A stretch of 64,000 bases of DNA from Candidatus Electrothrix communis. Lineage in GTDB: Bacteria > Desulfobacterota > Desulfobulbia > Desulfobulbales > Desulfobulbaceae. A program made the translations under genes and the position numbers. The DNA is taken from assembly GCA_030644725.1 (NCBI GenBank), contig CP130629.1:3549501-3613500 (forward strand). Reading direction: 5' to 3'. Position 1 is the first letter of the stretch; every line of letters starts with the position of its first letter. The notes under the pieces were generated by a model. It made no database searches, was not told where the DNA came from, and saw nothing but the letters and a program-made list of their open reading frames with translations. Below, in pieces: positions 43,376 through 53,338 of the stretch.

Positions 43376-43699
43376 TCATTTTTTCTCATTCGTCCATTTC
43401 AATGAAACCTTAAAGGTGGCCTCGCTGTCCGCCGAAGCAAAGATCACCCCGGTCTTGGCCTTGAATTTCAGCCCGAATTCCAGCCCGATTTCATCCGGGG
43501 TGTTCATCTCCCGAAATGTCTTCAATACCACCTCAGCAGCAGGCTTGACCTGGGCCATTGCATCAGCAAAACGGGACTCGGCCTTTTCCGGCTCATCTTC
43601 CCTGCCTTGGCTGACCAGCTGCATCCCCTCAGCCTCGGAGACCTCGGCTTCCACATAGACCGGCTGGCCGCCCATCTCAAATTCTATCAGTTTTTTCAT
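43376..43699 (-). CDS. Trypsin-co-occurring domain 1 (trypco1/CU044_2847-type) protein
   Basis: 107 residues from ATG 43699 (MKKLIEFEMGGQPVYVEAE); the frame continues to 43726. This family was defined as a companion of trypsin-like proteases in bacterial conflict systems built on effector-associated domains (Kaur, Iyer, Aravind and colleagues, from memory). Block: KPAAEVVLKTFREMNTPDEIGLEFGLKFKAKTGVIFASADSEATFKVSLKW. The matching protease-nSTAND1 gene lies 750 bp downstream on the same strand, beyond the inserted relBE pair. Confidence 0.85.
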   Translation of the reverse strand: MKKLIEFEMGGQPVYVEAEVSEAEGMQLVSQGREDEPEKAESRFADAMAQVKPAAEVVLKTFREMNTPDEIGLEFGLKFKAKTGVIFASADSEATFKVSLKWTNEKK

Positions 43700-43763
43700 G
43701 CTCGCTCTCCCTTCGTCACTGTTCAATCTCCCCTGAAATTTTTATGTGCAGGGTTACTGGAGG

Positions 43764-43785
43764 GGCACGGCACGCCGTGCCCCTA
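43764..43785. repeat. REP-like palindrome
   Basis: GGGGCACGGC/GCCGTGCCCC, a perfect 10-bp stem with a 2-nt loop, between the trypco1 and alpha-2-macroglobulin genes. Close in sequence to the palindrome at 50769-50790. Confidence 0.75.
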
Positions 43786-43812
43786 CCGAAGAATTTTATT
43801 TTGGGAAACCCC

Positions 43813-46800
43813 TCACTCCACCTCGCTCACAATCACCGTGCCAACCCCGCTTCGGGCCCGATACTCAGGTCGATACATGGCCTCAACCTCCACCGGAGGC
43901 AGGGTATAGATACCCGGCGTAACCGCCCGGACCAGATAGGCAGACTGGAACCTGCTCATTTTTTTGTTCCCGTTGACCTTGGGCAGAAATTTGGTGTCAA
44001 AGGCCGCCACAAAACGGTCATCCCGCGCATCCACATAGAGGTTGTCGGTCAGCTGATCCTTAAGCCAGCTAAAGGCCGTGTCCCACTCGGTAATGGGCCG
44101 CTCGACTTCAAAACCCGCAGGCAGCAGATCAACCAGCAGGGCCTGGAAGTCAGACCCGGTTTTCACCTCACCCTGAAGGGTGACCACCATGAGTTCTCCC
44201 TGCTGGATCGCATCCACCGGCATGGGTTCCCCGGCAGTGTTGTACCATTCCCGGAAAATCGTGAAGCCGTTTTCCATCGGCTCAGGTGCTTTGACGGGCG
44301 AGCCTTGCACGGTGGTCACCAGCCAGACCGCCTTATCGCCCTTATTGGTGATAGTGACCGGGTTGCTCAGCAGCGAATTGCCGTCCCGTTGCAGGGCAAA
44401 AAAGGTGCTCTTCGGCGTTTTCGGCTTGGGCTGCTCTTTTTCCTCGTCCTGAGGACTTGCCGGAGCCTCGGCTTCCGGCGGCTTGCTAGTACCGAAGCTG
44501 AGGGCAGCCTTGATCCTGGTAAGCAAAGAAGGTTTCTTTTTCTTTGGTTGCTCTTTTTCTTCCTTTTTGGCTCTAACAGGGGCCTGCTCCGCAATATCCA
44601 GATCAAGAGGGCTGCTTGGCTCCAGGGTCAGGGAGGCCATGATCAGCCAGGCCTGTTCCTGGGTGGACAGGTATTTCTCCTGCGCAAATAACCGGGTCAG
44701 CTCCTGCCAAGCCGGGGCCGGGTCCACTTCCTTGATCCCGGATTCAGCAATGATATGAATAATGCCTGCCAGATTACGGAGACGCGACCCATAATTTCGC
44801 CAGCTGGAAGCAGGATCGCCGTTTGCCCTCTCCATAGCCGCCTTGAGACCCTTGATCGCCCGACTTCGATCTCCTAAGAGGGCCAAGGCTCCGGCAAGCT
44901 GGGCCTGAGCCAGAGGCGAGGGGATCTTCTGAAACCAGGTATCAAAAAGATAGCGGGCATCCTCGTGCCTGCCCTGTCCGGTTCGGGCCAGCACCCAATG
45001 GGCATAGGCCAGAGGAGCCAGTTGCTGCACCTGGGGATTATTGGCGTTCTTAACCTGGTCAATCAGCCATTGCATTCCCTTCTTGTAAAAATACTCCGGC
45101 ACCACATAGCCCTTTTCTTGGGCCCGACTGAGGAAATCCAGGGCATAGGCGGAAAGCCAGGGAGCAGTTCTGCCACTGTCCGACCAGAGCGAGAAGCTGC
45201 CCTCGCCCAATTGTTTTTGGAGGATGCGGTCAATGGCCTCCTGGACCCTGCCGGGCAGCTCCTTGTCTACGGGAGCGGCAAAGCGTTCAGCCAGGATATT
45301 GGCCGAGAGCAGGGGCATGGCCCGGCTGGTGAGCTGCTCCAGGCAGCCGTAGGGGTAGCGGTCAAGCTGACCCAGCAGGCCGGGCACGTCCAGATTGGGG
45401 GAGCTGGAGATGCTCAGGGCCACCTTGGCAGTTTCCGGGAACAGGCCGCTGAGGGTCTCTTTATTCAGGATAACGGACTCGCCGGGATCAAGCCTGCTGG
45501 AACGGCGTTCCAGGATGGGCAGGTATTTGCCGCGAACATTGAGCGGGAAATCTCCGCTATAGCTGTAGTCCTCCGGTCCCTTGACCTGGACATGGAGGCT
45601 GCCTGCGCCGATCTTATCCGCCTGCACCGGGAAGCGCAGGTTCTCTCGTTTGCCCGGTGCAAGGGTGATGGAGACGGGATTAGCCCTCTCCCCCGTCTCC
45701 GTCTTTGTTTCTGCCCCGGTTGCCATGGACACAGCGCCTTCTGCTGTCCAGGTGATGCTGTAGTCACCTGCCGGGCCGTCGATGTTTTCCAGGAGGAGCT
45801 GGATGCTCGACTCGTCGCCCTGGGCTAGATAGCGAGGCAGGGCCGGTGAAACCACCACCGGATCATTGATCTGCATATCACGGCTGGCCGATCCCAGCTT
45901 ATCCCGTGACCAGACCACGGTCATCAGGCGGAGCCTGCCGTTGAAGTCGGGGATCTCCAAAGGAACCAAGGCCGTGCCGTTCTCTCCGGCCTGAACCACC
46001 CCGGAAAAGAGCGAGACCACCTTGATGTTGGAGTCCGGGGCACCGCGCAGCCCGTTCTCCCCGGCACCGGTACGCAGGACAAGGGGTTTGCTCTCAGGCG
46101 GGGCGATCAGCTGCCCGTACAGATCTCGGATCTCCAGGCCTAGCTGCTGCTTGTTAAAGAACCAGGCCAGCGGATCGGGCGAAACAAAGTCGGTGAGTTG
46201 GAGGACACCGTCATCCACCGCAGCCAGGGTCAGGTGAATCGCTTCACCGGGGGCTGCTTCTTTGATCTCCACCGGTACCTGCAAGGTCTGGCGGGGACGA
46301 ATCTTGTCCGGGGTCTTGATGGCGACCTGCAAGCGTTGGGCTGCCGGATCAACATTGAGCCAGACCAGACCCACAGCCCGATCTGCCCCTTTCTTTTGCT
46401 CCTTGCCCGGTCGATACACCGTGACCAGGGCATAGACGCCTGCGCCCCAGTCCGCCTTGACCGGGATCTCCAGAGTATCCTCTCCCGCAGCAAGGGAGAT
46501 ATTGCGCACATCGTGGATGGAACTGTTGGCCAGGATCAGACTTGCCTGTCCCGGATAGGGCGATTTTATGGTCAGCTTGGCCGTGTCGCCGACCTGATAT
46601 TGCTGGCGATCCAACTCCACCTTGACCGCATCCGGGGTGTCGCTTGTGCCGATGAGCTGATTACCGGCTGTAAAACGGAAGGCTGTGACCAGCTCTGCCT
46701 CCTTATTGAGCAGCTCCAACCGATAGTCTCCTCGGGTAACAGGCAGGGCCAGGGGGATCGGGCCGGTCTCCTGCCAGCTCAACTGATCCCGTCCTTCCTC

Positions 46801-49236
46801 ATGATCACGCACGATCCGCTCATAGCCCCATTCTCCGTTTTTCCGGAACCACTGATAATCAATCTCCTCCCGGATAAGCCGGTAACCGAGCTTTCCTTGT
46901 TTTTGCGGCAGGCCCTTGCTGTCCAGGGCAATAACAGCAAATTTTGCCGTAGTGTCGGCCGGGACTTGCTCATCCTTGAAGCCCGGCTGCACACCGAGGT
47001 ACTCGGGCAGATGCCGCACCGATACCCCGGTGGTAGCGGCAACGGTTCTGCCGTCAATATCCATGACCTCGGCATGGACTACCGCCTTGAGGGGCTGGCG
47101 GGTTGTCTCCTGCTGACCGTTGAGTTGGAGGACCAGGGTACCGCGTCCCTGGCCATCGGTTCTGATGTCCTGGAGCTCAATATCGCCGATGCCCGGTTCC
47201 TCGCCTGCCCTGCCAAAGAAGAAATTGGCAAAGTCGGCGAAGGGGTGGGGATCATACTGAAGGCTCATTCGGGCCTGAACTCGCAGATCCGAGCCCGGTG
47301 AACCGTAGAGATAATCTGCCTGTACTATAGCTTTGGCTCCATCCTTGGCTCCGCCCTTTGGCGTAAGGACACCTACAGGTTCCAGCCGGGCCTCCAGGCG
47401 GGGCGGTTTAAAGGACTTGACCAGAAAGCCGACCTGCCCCACGGGTTTTTCTTCCACATCCACATAGAGGGCTGCTGTCCAGGAACCGGAACGGGCCGAG
47501 TTTGGCAGGTTGATAGTTTCGCTATAGCCTCCGGCAGCACCGGGGGTGAGGATTCGCTCCAGCTTGACCTTGGCATTGGGGCCTCTGAGACGCAGGGTCA
47601 GGGGTGGGGCATCTATGGCCCGGCCTAACTGATCCCGCATCAGGGCCACCACATGCACGGTTTCACCGGGGCGATAGATCCCCCGCTCGGTGTAGACAAA
47701 GGCATCCACCGGGCCGGGAGCAGCGCGTCCGCCCACGCCTCGATCACTAAAGTCAAAGAGGGCCTGTTGGAGCTGGAGAAAGGTGAAACCGGATTGGCTG
47801 TCTGTGGAAACCAACTGGACAGGGGCCTGACCGCCCTTGCCGCGCAGAAGGCCGGGAGCAAAATGGACCTGACCGTTTTCGTCCGTGGTCAGCGTCGACA
47901 GCGGGGTATTATTACGAGCAGCGAGGACCACCTCGACCCCGACAAGGGGCAGAGCGGTTGCCAGACTGCGAGCCATCACCGTGAGACCGTCACTGCCCTG
48001 ATAGGCGGTCAGGCCGATATCGGTCTTGACCAGCCATTGACTGGCAGCACCTTGCCAACGTTTCGGGGTGGTGTTGCCGTCTTCGGCAATCAGGATGTAG
48101 AGACCGGGAGAGGCAATGCTCTCCTTGGGCAGGGCCAGGGCGCTGACCGTGTTCTCATCCTCCACAGATTTGATCTCTGTTTCGCCTTGCCAAACCAGCT
48201 CGCCCTCCCTGTTCTTGATGTTCTCCAGCTCGTACTCATTGAGCTTGCGGCGAAAGCCGTTGCTGACAAACTCACCCAGGATATTGCGTTCATGAATACG
48301 GTAGAGGCGGAGGCGTACCTTGCTCACGTTTATTGTATGGAGGCCCACTGCTCCGGAGGCATCGGCCAAGATGTAATCATTCTGGTTAAACCAGAGCGCA
48401 GAGGGACTATGACCGGTGGTAATGGTAAAGGTTGCCGTATCCATGAGTTCCTTGCTCTTCCCTTTCAGGCCCTTGCGCAGGGTGATCTCATAGGTGGTGC
48501 CGTAGGATGCGCCGCCGATGCAGAGCTTTCTGTACTCCGTAAAGAAGGTGGCGTTCAGGGCCGGGGAGATCCGCACATAATCGCCGTAATGGGCCTGATC
48601 TGGATTGATCAGCTCATCATTTACCCCGAGACAGAGCCTGGGGTGACCGTTGTCGGTATCCGCCGTGTAGCTCTGAATCAGTAATTTTTTATCCTCAGCC
48701 TGTTTGATCCGCAGGCGGGCCAGCTTTTCTCCATTCTCGCTGCTGCTCTCCAGCGTATTGAGCCGTTCATAGAGATCAATGGCCGCCGGGGTCCAATTTC
48801 TATAGGAGGTCGTGCGTTTCTCCAGGGCTGCGCCGGTCAGAGAGAGGGCGGCTGCACGGAGCTTGTCATTATCGGCTGCACCATAGGCCAGCCAACCGCC
48901 TTGACTTGCTTTGGTCCATTGCTTGGCACAGCTGTTGGCCCTTGCCACGGCAAGCCAGAGATCGGCATCCGGTTGGCCGGAAAAGAGGGCTGCCTGCCGG
49001 TACAGAGGGATAGCGGCAGCGCATTGCCGTTCCGTGACCATGATATCTGCGGCCCGCCGGAGGAGATCCGCTTCTTGCGGTTTCGGGGGCAGGTTGCCCT
49101 TGGCTGTGTAGATCTTGGCAAACGTGCGGGCTTCCTTTTCCAGGGCATTCAGGCTGTAGTCTTCCGCCAGTACCAAGCCGGAAAAAAGCACAGCCTGGAT
49201 AAAAAAGAGGGTTACTGCAAGGAGAGTCGTTTTCAT
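43813..49236 (-). CDS. Bacterial alpha-2-macroglobulin family protein (YfhM-like)
   Basis: 1807 residues, longer than E. coli YfhM. Signal peptide (MKTTLLAVTLFFIQAVLFSGLVLA) without a lipobox. Many MG beta-sandwich domains; the A2M module includes YRPGETVHVVALMRD, and the thioester motif GCLEQLTSR lies near residue 1297. It would trap proteases in the periplasm by covalent capture. A Lys/Pro/Glu-rich low-complexity insertion (about residues 1545-1615, with KKKKPSLLTRIKAAL) interrupts the C-terminal part and explains some of the extra length. No pbpC gene is adjacent, unlike in many bacteria. Confidence 0.93.
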   Translation of the reverse strand: MKTTLLAVTLFFIQAVLFSGLVLAEDYSLNALEKEARTFAKIYTAKGNLPPKPQEADLLRRAADIMVTERQCAAAIPLYRQAALFSGQPDADLWLAVARANSCAKQWTKASQGGWLAYGAADNDKLRAAALSLTGAALEKRTTSYRNWTPAAIDLYERLNTLESSSENGEKLARLRIKQAEDKKLLIQSYTADTDNGHPRLCLGVNDELINPDQAHYGDYVRISPALNATFFTEYRKLCIGGASYGTTYEITLRKGLKGKSKELMDTATFTITTGHSPSALWFNQNDYILADASGAVGLHTINVSKVRLRLYRIHERNILGEFVSNGFRRKLNEYELENIKNREGELVWQGETEIKSVEDENTVSALALPKESIASPGLYILIAEDGNTTPKRWQGAASQWLVKTDIGLTAYQGSDGLTVMARSLATALPLVGVEVVLAARNNTPLSTLTTDENGQVHFAPGLLRGKGGQAPVQLVSTDSQSGFTFLQLQQALFDFSDRGVGGRAAPGPVDAFVYTERGIYRPGETVHVVALMRDQLGRAIDAPPLTLRLRGPNAKVKLERILTPGAAGGYSETINLPNSARSGSWTAALYVDVEEKPVGQVGFLVKSFKPPRLEARLEPVGVLTPKGGAKDGAKAIVQADYLYGSPGSDLRVQARMSLQYDPHPFADFANFFFGRAGEEPGIGDIELQDIRTDGQGRGTLVLQLNGQQETTRQPLKAVVHAEVMDIDGRTVAATTGVSVRHLPEYLGVQPGFKDEQVPADTTAKFAVIALDSKGLPQKQGKLGYRLIREEIDYQWFRKNGEWGYERIVRDHEEGRDQLSWQETGPIPLALPVTRGDYRLELLNKEAELVTAFRFTAGNQLIGTSDTPDAVKVELDRQQYQVGDTAKLTIKSPYPGQASLILANSSIHDVRNISLAAGEDTLEIPVKADWGAGVYALVTVYRPGKEQKKGADRAVGLVWLNVDPAAQRLQVAIKTPDKIRPRQTLQVPVEIKEAAPGEAIHLTLAAVDDGVLQLTDFVSPDPLAWFFNKQQLGLEIRDLYGQLIAPPESKPLVLRTGAGENGLRGAPDSNIKVVSLFSGVVQAGENGTALVPLEIPDFNGRLRLMTVVWSRDKLGSASRDMQINDPVVVSPALPRYLAQGDESSIQLLLENIDGPAGDYSITWTAEGAVSMATGAETKTETGERANPVSITLAPGKRENLRFPVQADKIGAGSLHVQVKGPEDYSYSGDFPLNVRGKYLPILERRSSRLDPGESVILNKETLSGLFPETAKVALSISSSPNLDVPGLLGQLDRYPYGCLEQLTSRAMPLLSANILAERFAAPVDKELPGRVQEAIDRILQKQLGEGSFSLWSDSGRTAPWLSAYALDFLSRAQEKGYVVPEYFYKKGMQWLIDQVKNANNPQVQQLAPLAYAHWVLARTGQGRHEDARYLFDTWFQKIPSPLAQAQLAGALALLGDRSRAIKGLKAAMERANGDPASSWRNYGSRLRNLAGIIHIIAESGIKEVDPAPAWQELTRLFAQEKYLSTQEQAWLIMASLTLEPSSPLDLDIAEQAPVRAKKEEKEQPKKKKPSLLTRIKAALSFGTSKPPEAEAPASPQDEEKEQPKPKTPKSTFFALQRDGNSLLSNPVTITNKGDKAVWLVTTVQGSPVKAPEPMENGFTIFREWYNTAGEPMPVDAIQQGELMVVTLQGEVKTGSDFQALLVDLLPAGFEVERPITEWDTAFSWLKDQLTDNLYVDARDDRFVAAFDTKFLPKVNGNKKMSRFQSAYLVRAVTPGIYTLPPVEVEAMYRPEYRARSGVGTVIVSEVE

Positions 49237-49493
49237 GGGAGGCTCCGTTGAAAAACAGTGGGGAATGGCCGGGCCGAGCCTTGGGCAGCAGGGAGATGCT
49301 GTCTCGGGCCGAGCCCTGTTGCTTCATACGCGGAAAGATACGCAGAAAGCTGGTGCCAAGTATCAATAGTATTTTCTTAAACACAGGCGGGAGGGCTTGG
49401 CAAGGGGAAAATGCTTTGGAGGTCGATACGTTCGGAAGAAAAGGCGGTTGTGCGGAGCTGGGAGGTGGGAGGCGGTTGCTCTCTTCTCGGTAG

Positions 49494-49516
49494 GGGGCGT
49501 TCAGGATGAACGCCCC
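49494..49516 (-). terminator. Perfect 10-bp hairpin
   Basis: GGGGCGTTCA (49494-49503) and TGAACGCCCC (49507-49516) with a 3-nt loop, just after the porin-leader remnant on the minus strand. Probably the terminator of the original porin gene or of the pst operon. Confidence 0.75.
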
Positions 49517-49526
49517 TTGAAAGCAG

Positions 49527-49643
49527 TTAGCCCACCTTATCGTTACCCGACTTGATTTCAAGGGCCGAGGCCGACACCGCTCCGCCGAGCAGCATTGCTC
49601 CGACTGTCAAGGTAATCGCACCGGTTGAGTAACATTTCTTCAT
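49527..49643 (-). pseudogene. 38-codon porin leader remnant
   Basis: MKKCYSTGAITLTVGAMLLGG then AVSASALEIKSGNDKVG and a stop. This is a signal peptide plus the first beta-strand of a large bacterial porin (mature starts like ALEIKSGNDKV are typical of such porins). AGAGGAAG ribosome site and downstream hairpin are intact, so the gene seems to have lost nearly all its body by deletion. Its place at the end of the pst operon suggests a former phosphate-starvation porin. Confidence 0.65.
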
Positions 49644-49765
49644 TATCTTCCTCTTTGTTCCTTCTTATTTTTATTGACATAAAAACAGCCAGTTTGCTTT
49701 ACAGGAAAGCAGACAGACTGATAAAAAAACTCTTTATCCTGCTCGTATCTCCGCAGATAAAAATA

Positions 49766-50707
49766 TCAGCCAAAACGACCGGTAATATAATCCTCGGTCA
49801 GCTGATGTTTAGGGTTGGTAAAGAGCTGATCCGTAATGCCCACTTCAATCAGCTTACCAAGATGAAAGTAAGCGGTCCGCTGAGAAACCCGCGCAGCCTG
49901 CTGCATATTATGGGTGACGATAACAATCGTATACTGCTCCCGCAGCTCATCAATCAGATCTTCCACAGTTGCCGTGGCGATAGGGTCCAGGGCTGAACAG
50001 GGTTCATCCATCAGGATAATTTCAGGCCGGACAGCAATGGCGCGGGCAATACAGAGACGCTGCTGCTGCCCTCCAGAGAGGCCGGTTCCCGGCTGATCAA
50101 GCCTGTCCTTGACCTCATCCCACAACCCGGCCTTGGTCAGAGAATACTCCACCACCTCATCCAGTTCCGTCCGATTATTCACCAGCCCATGAATCTTGGG
50201 GCCGTAGGCAATATTATCGTAAATCGACTTGGGAAAAGGATTCGGTTTCTGAAACACCATCCCCACCTGGGCACGAAGCGGCACCACATCAATATTTTTA
50301 TCATAGATATTCAATTTGTCCAGAATAATATCACCGGTAACCCGACACACAGGAATCGTGTCGTTCATCCTGTTTAAACAGCGGAGAAAGGTTGATTTTC
50401 CGCAGCCGGACGGCCCGATCATGGCGAGAACCTGATTCTTGCCGATGTCAATATTCACGTCCAAAATCGCCTGCTTATCGCCGTACCAGACATTGACATC
50501 CCGACAGGTCATGCGGGGTGCCTCAACAAAGGGTTGGCCGACCGTTTCCTCAATAGTTGCCTCGACCGGCCCTTCGCTTTTTGAGAGCGTATTCCCTGTA
50601 TTTTTGGTAACGGAAGGGGAAGCGGTCAGAGCGGTCTTCCGGTCGTCCTCACCGTAGCTGGCAAAATATGGCATTTTATTCATGGACCTCTGTTCTGCGG
50701 TAATCAT
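49766..50707 (-). CDS. pstB: Phosphate ABC transporter ATP-binding protein
   Basis: 313 residues. ATPase of the Pst high-affinity phosphate importer: Walker [12 protein letters not shown] near 98, signature [14 protein letters not shown] near 213, Walker [14 protein letters not shown]. It carries an N-terminal extension of about 50 residues ([14 protein letters not shown]...[10 protein letters not shown]) not found in E. coli PstB. GAGGAAG precedes the start. Last intact gene of the minus-strand pst operon. Confidence 0.97.
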   Translation of the reverse strand: MITAEQRSMNKMPYFASYGEDDRKTALTASPSVTKNTGNTLSKSEGPVEATIEETVGQPFVEAPRMTCRDVNVWYGDKQAILDVNIDIGKNQVLAMIGPSGCGKSTFLRCLNRMNDTIPVCRVTGDIILDKLNIYDKNIDVVPLRAQVGMVFQKPNPFPKSIYDNIAYGPKIHGLVNNRTELDEVVEYSLTKAGLWDEVKDRLDQPGTGLSGGQQQRLCIARAIAVRPEIILMDEPCSALDPIATATVEDLIDELREQYTIVIVTHNMQQAARVSQRTAYFHLGKLIEVGITDQLFTNPKHQLTEDYITGRFG

Positions 50708-50768
50708 CTTTCTTCCTCGGGCCGCCGGGATGTTCTTCCCCGATGGCTTGTGTTGCGCATAAAGAGAA

Positions 50769-50790
50769 GGGACACGGTATGCCGTGTCCC
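50769..50790. repeat. REP-like palindrome
   Basis: GGGACACGG/CCGTGTCCC palindrome between pstS and pstB, related to the one at 43764-43785. It may tune mRNA levels between pstS and pstB. Confidence 0.75.
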
Positions 50791-50801
50791 TACCAAATTT
50801 T

Positions 50802-51836
50802 TTACAGCTGTAAGGGTGTCAACTCCTTAACAGCTTTCTCGACCTGAGCACGTTCTTCTTCCGGCATGGGGATAAGTCCTTTCTCCGACAGATATCCCTC
50901 ATCGCCCCAAGCACGGTCGCTGGTGAATTCAGACAAAAACTCTTCCATCCCGGGAATCGCTCCGACATGAGAATTTTTTACATACATGTACAGCGGGCGT
51001 GAAATGGAATAGCTACCGCTGGCGATGTGATCAAAATCAGGCGCAACCCCGTCGATAACAGCACCCTGAATCTTATCGGCATTCTGATCAAGATAGCTGA
51101 AACCGAAGATCCCTAACGAATCAGGATTTACTTCCAGCTTCTGGATAATCAGGTTGTCGTTTTCTCCGGCCTCTATATAAACACCGTCTTCGCGCAAGGC
51201 CTGACAAACCGCCTTAAACTGTTCTTTGTTAGTCTTTTTGAGATCATTCACCCAGGGAAAGGTCTTACAACCACCCTGCATAGCCAATTCATCAAAGGCA
51301 TCACGGGTTCCTGAAGTGGGCGGCGGCCCCATGACCTCAATTTTCCTATCCGGCAGTGCAGGATTCACCTCTTTCCAGGTCTTGTACGGATTATCAACAA
51401 AGGTTTTGCCGCCCTTGGGATCGGGCACAGAGCGAGCCAAAGCCAGATAGAGATCTTTCTTGGTCAACGAAAAACGGGCTGCTTTTTTTGAGTTGGCAAC
51501 AACAATACCGTCGTACCCGATCTTTACCTCAGTTATCTCCTTGACCCCGTTGCTCATACAGTCGTCATATTCGGATTTCTTAATCCTGCGGGAGCAGTTG
51601 GTGATATCCGGGGTATCAATACCGGTACCGGCACAGAACAGTTTCATTCCTCCGCCTGAACCGGTTGATTCAATCTTCGGGGTTTTAAAGGAACTGGTCT
51701 TGCCAAATCGTTCCGCCACCGTGGTTGCAAAGGGGTAGACTGTGGATGATCCCACAAGAGAGACATAGTCTCTCCCGCCTGCCCAGACATCGGAAGCCAG
51801 CAGCATACAGGCTGCAATCAACAACGTTTTCTTCAT
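50802..51836 (-). CDS. pstS: Phosphate-binding protein PstS
   Basis: Periplasmic phosphate receptor, 344 residues. Signal peptide ([19 protein letters not shown]), then [23 protein letters not shown] (phosphate P-loop-like), [28 protein letters not shown] and [14 protein letters not shown] with the other phosphate contacts. Unlike E. coli, it is not first but lies between pstA and pstB. Confidence 0.95.
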   Translation of the reverse strand: MKKTLLIAACMLLASDVWAGGRDYVSLVGSSTVYPFATTVAERFGKTSSFKTPKIESTGSGGGMKLFCAGTGIDTPDITNCSRRIKKSEYDDCMSNGVKEITEVKIGYDGIVVANSKKAARFSLTKKDLYLALARSVPDPKGGKTFVDNPYKTWKEVNPALPDRKIEVMGPPPTSGTRDAFDELAMQGGCKTFPWVNDLKKTNKEQFKAVCQALREDGVYIEAGENDNLIIQKLEVNPDSLGIFGFSYLDQNADKIQGAVIDGVAPDFDHIASGSYSISRPLYMYVKNSHVGAIPGMEEFLSEFTSDRAWGDEGYLSEKGLIPMPEEERAQVEKAVKELTPLQL

Positions 51837-51914
51837 TTTTTCTCCTCGTATTCCGTTCTCTTTTACGAAATTCTTCAGTTTGTTATTTGACTCTTTTCAG
51901 AGCAAGCTCAAGGA

Positions 51915-53207
51915 TTACCACCGCCGTTCAAATTTCATCCGCAGATACACAGCCAGCCCATTCATGGAGATCAGGACCGTTAACAGCACGAGAATGGCAG
52001 CGGATGTGCGCTCGACAAAGGCGCGTTCCGGTGAATCGGCCCAGAGAAAGATCTGCACCGGCAAACCGGTGGCCGGGTCCGTGATACTGGCCGGCACATC
52101 GACAATAAAGGCGACCATGCCGATCATCAGCAGGGGGGCGGTTTCGCCCAAAGCCCGAGACAGGCCGATAATGGTTCCGGTCATCATGCCGGGCATGGCC
52201 AGAGGAAGAACATGGTGGAACACCGTCTGCATCTTGGATGCGCCCACACCGAGAGCAGCCTCGCGAATGGAAGGCGGCACCGCCTGTAACGAAGCCCGGC
52301 TGGCGATAATAATCGTGGGCAGGGTCATCAGAGAGAGAACTAACCCGCCGACCAGGGGCGACGAGCGGGGCATACCGAAAAAGTTCAGGAACACGGCCAG
52401 TCCCAACAGGCCGAAGACAATGGAGGGCACTGCGGCCAGATTATTGATATTCACCTCGACCAGATCGGTCCACCTGTTTTTCGGGGCAAACTCTTCCAGA
52501 TAGATAGCAGAGGCGACAGCGACAGGAAAGGAAAGCACCAAGGTCACCAGCAGGGTAAAGAGGGAACCCATCACCGCTCCTCTGATACCGGCCAGCTCCG
52601 GCTCCCGTGAATCACCGGCCTGAAAAAAGGTGGTGTTAAAATGCCGCTCCAGCCGCCCCTGCGCGATAAGCTGATCAATCCACTGCATCTGCTTATCCGA
52701 CATGGCACGCTCCGACTCCGGGGTATCTCTGTCGATTCTGCCCTTCATCAGCATGTCGGCCAGATCATCGGCAGGTAGCCACAGAGAGACGGTCTTCCCG
52801 ATCAAGGCCGGATCAGCCGTCACCATTTTCTGCAATGTATATGCGGCACCGGAGCTGACCAGCCTGTACATTTCCCGTTTATCCCGTCGTGACGTAACAT
52901 CAGGCAAGACATCTCTCATAGCCTGCTTGACCAGCTTGCCGTAATTCGCCTTTACCAGACTGTTGACATCCAAAACCTCGCGGTCAAAATGAACATCCAG
53001 CAGGATATCGGTACGGAGAAAGGCTGACCAGCCATTGGAGATAATCGAGGCGAACAGAAGCACCAGAAAGCCGAGACTCAGCATCACGGCGGAAAAGCTC
53101 AATCTGCGAAAACGATCCTCTTTCCGCCGACGACGGATCAGATTGCGTTCAGCGCGTTCCATAGCTGATGCTCCTGTTGTTATCTTGTTCTTTTTCTGAT
53201 TACCCAT
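51915..53207 (-). CDS. pstA: Phosphate ABC permease PstA
   Basis: 430 residues, longer than E. coli PstA because of an N-terminal periplasmic loop (about 60-200) following the first transmembrane helix. The permease core with EAA loop (IREAALGVGASKMQTVFHHVLPLAMPGMMTGTIIGLSRALGETAPLL) is complete. This long form is common in Desulfobacterota. Confidence 0.93.
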   Translation of the reverse strand: MGNQKKNKITTGASAMERAERNLIRRRRKEDRFRRLSFSAVMLSLGFLVLLFASIISNGWSAFLRTDILLDVHFDREVLDVNSLVKANYGKLVKQAMRDVLPDVTSRRDKREMYRLVSSGAAYTLQKMVTADPALIGKTVSLWLPADDLADMLMKGRIDRDTPESERAMSDKQMQWIDQLIAQGRLERHFNTTFFQAGDSREPELAGIRGAVMGSLFTLLVTLVLSFPVAVASAIYLEEFAPKNRWTDLVEVNINNLAAVPSIVFGLLGLAVFLNFFGMPRSSPLVGGLVLSLMTLPTIIIASRASLQAVPPSIREAALGVGASKMQTVFHHVLPLAMPGMMTGTIIGLSRALGETAPLLMIGMVAFIVDVPASITDPATGLPVQIFLWADSPERAFVERTSAAILVLLTVLISMNGLAVYLRMKFERRW

Positions 53208-53303
53208 GTTCTTCCCGATAGATATATCATTTCCTGCTTACTTGGCCCGCAGGTTCTTTCTTATTCGTTGAAGCTGTTTATACCGAACACAGATTACAGA
53301 CCG

Positions 53304-53319
53304 GTTAGGTGTTTGTTAG
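53304..53319 (-). promoter_or_regulatory. Pho-box-like direct repeats upstream of pstA
   Basis: Two GTTAG cores (53304-53308, 53315-53319) exactly 11 bp apart; read on the minus strand as CTAACA-N5-CTAACC. The same sequence and spacing occurs upstream of phoU/phoB. An internal PhoB site inside the operon is suggested. Confidence 0.55.
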
Positions 53320-53338
53320 GATTGTATTTGGTACACAG

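Noticed and set aside
43744-49251. Several 200-360-residue plus-strand frames opposite the alpha-2-macroglobulin gene
   Set aside because: They are shadows of a GC-rich gene with clear domains on the minus strand.
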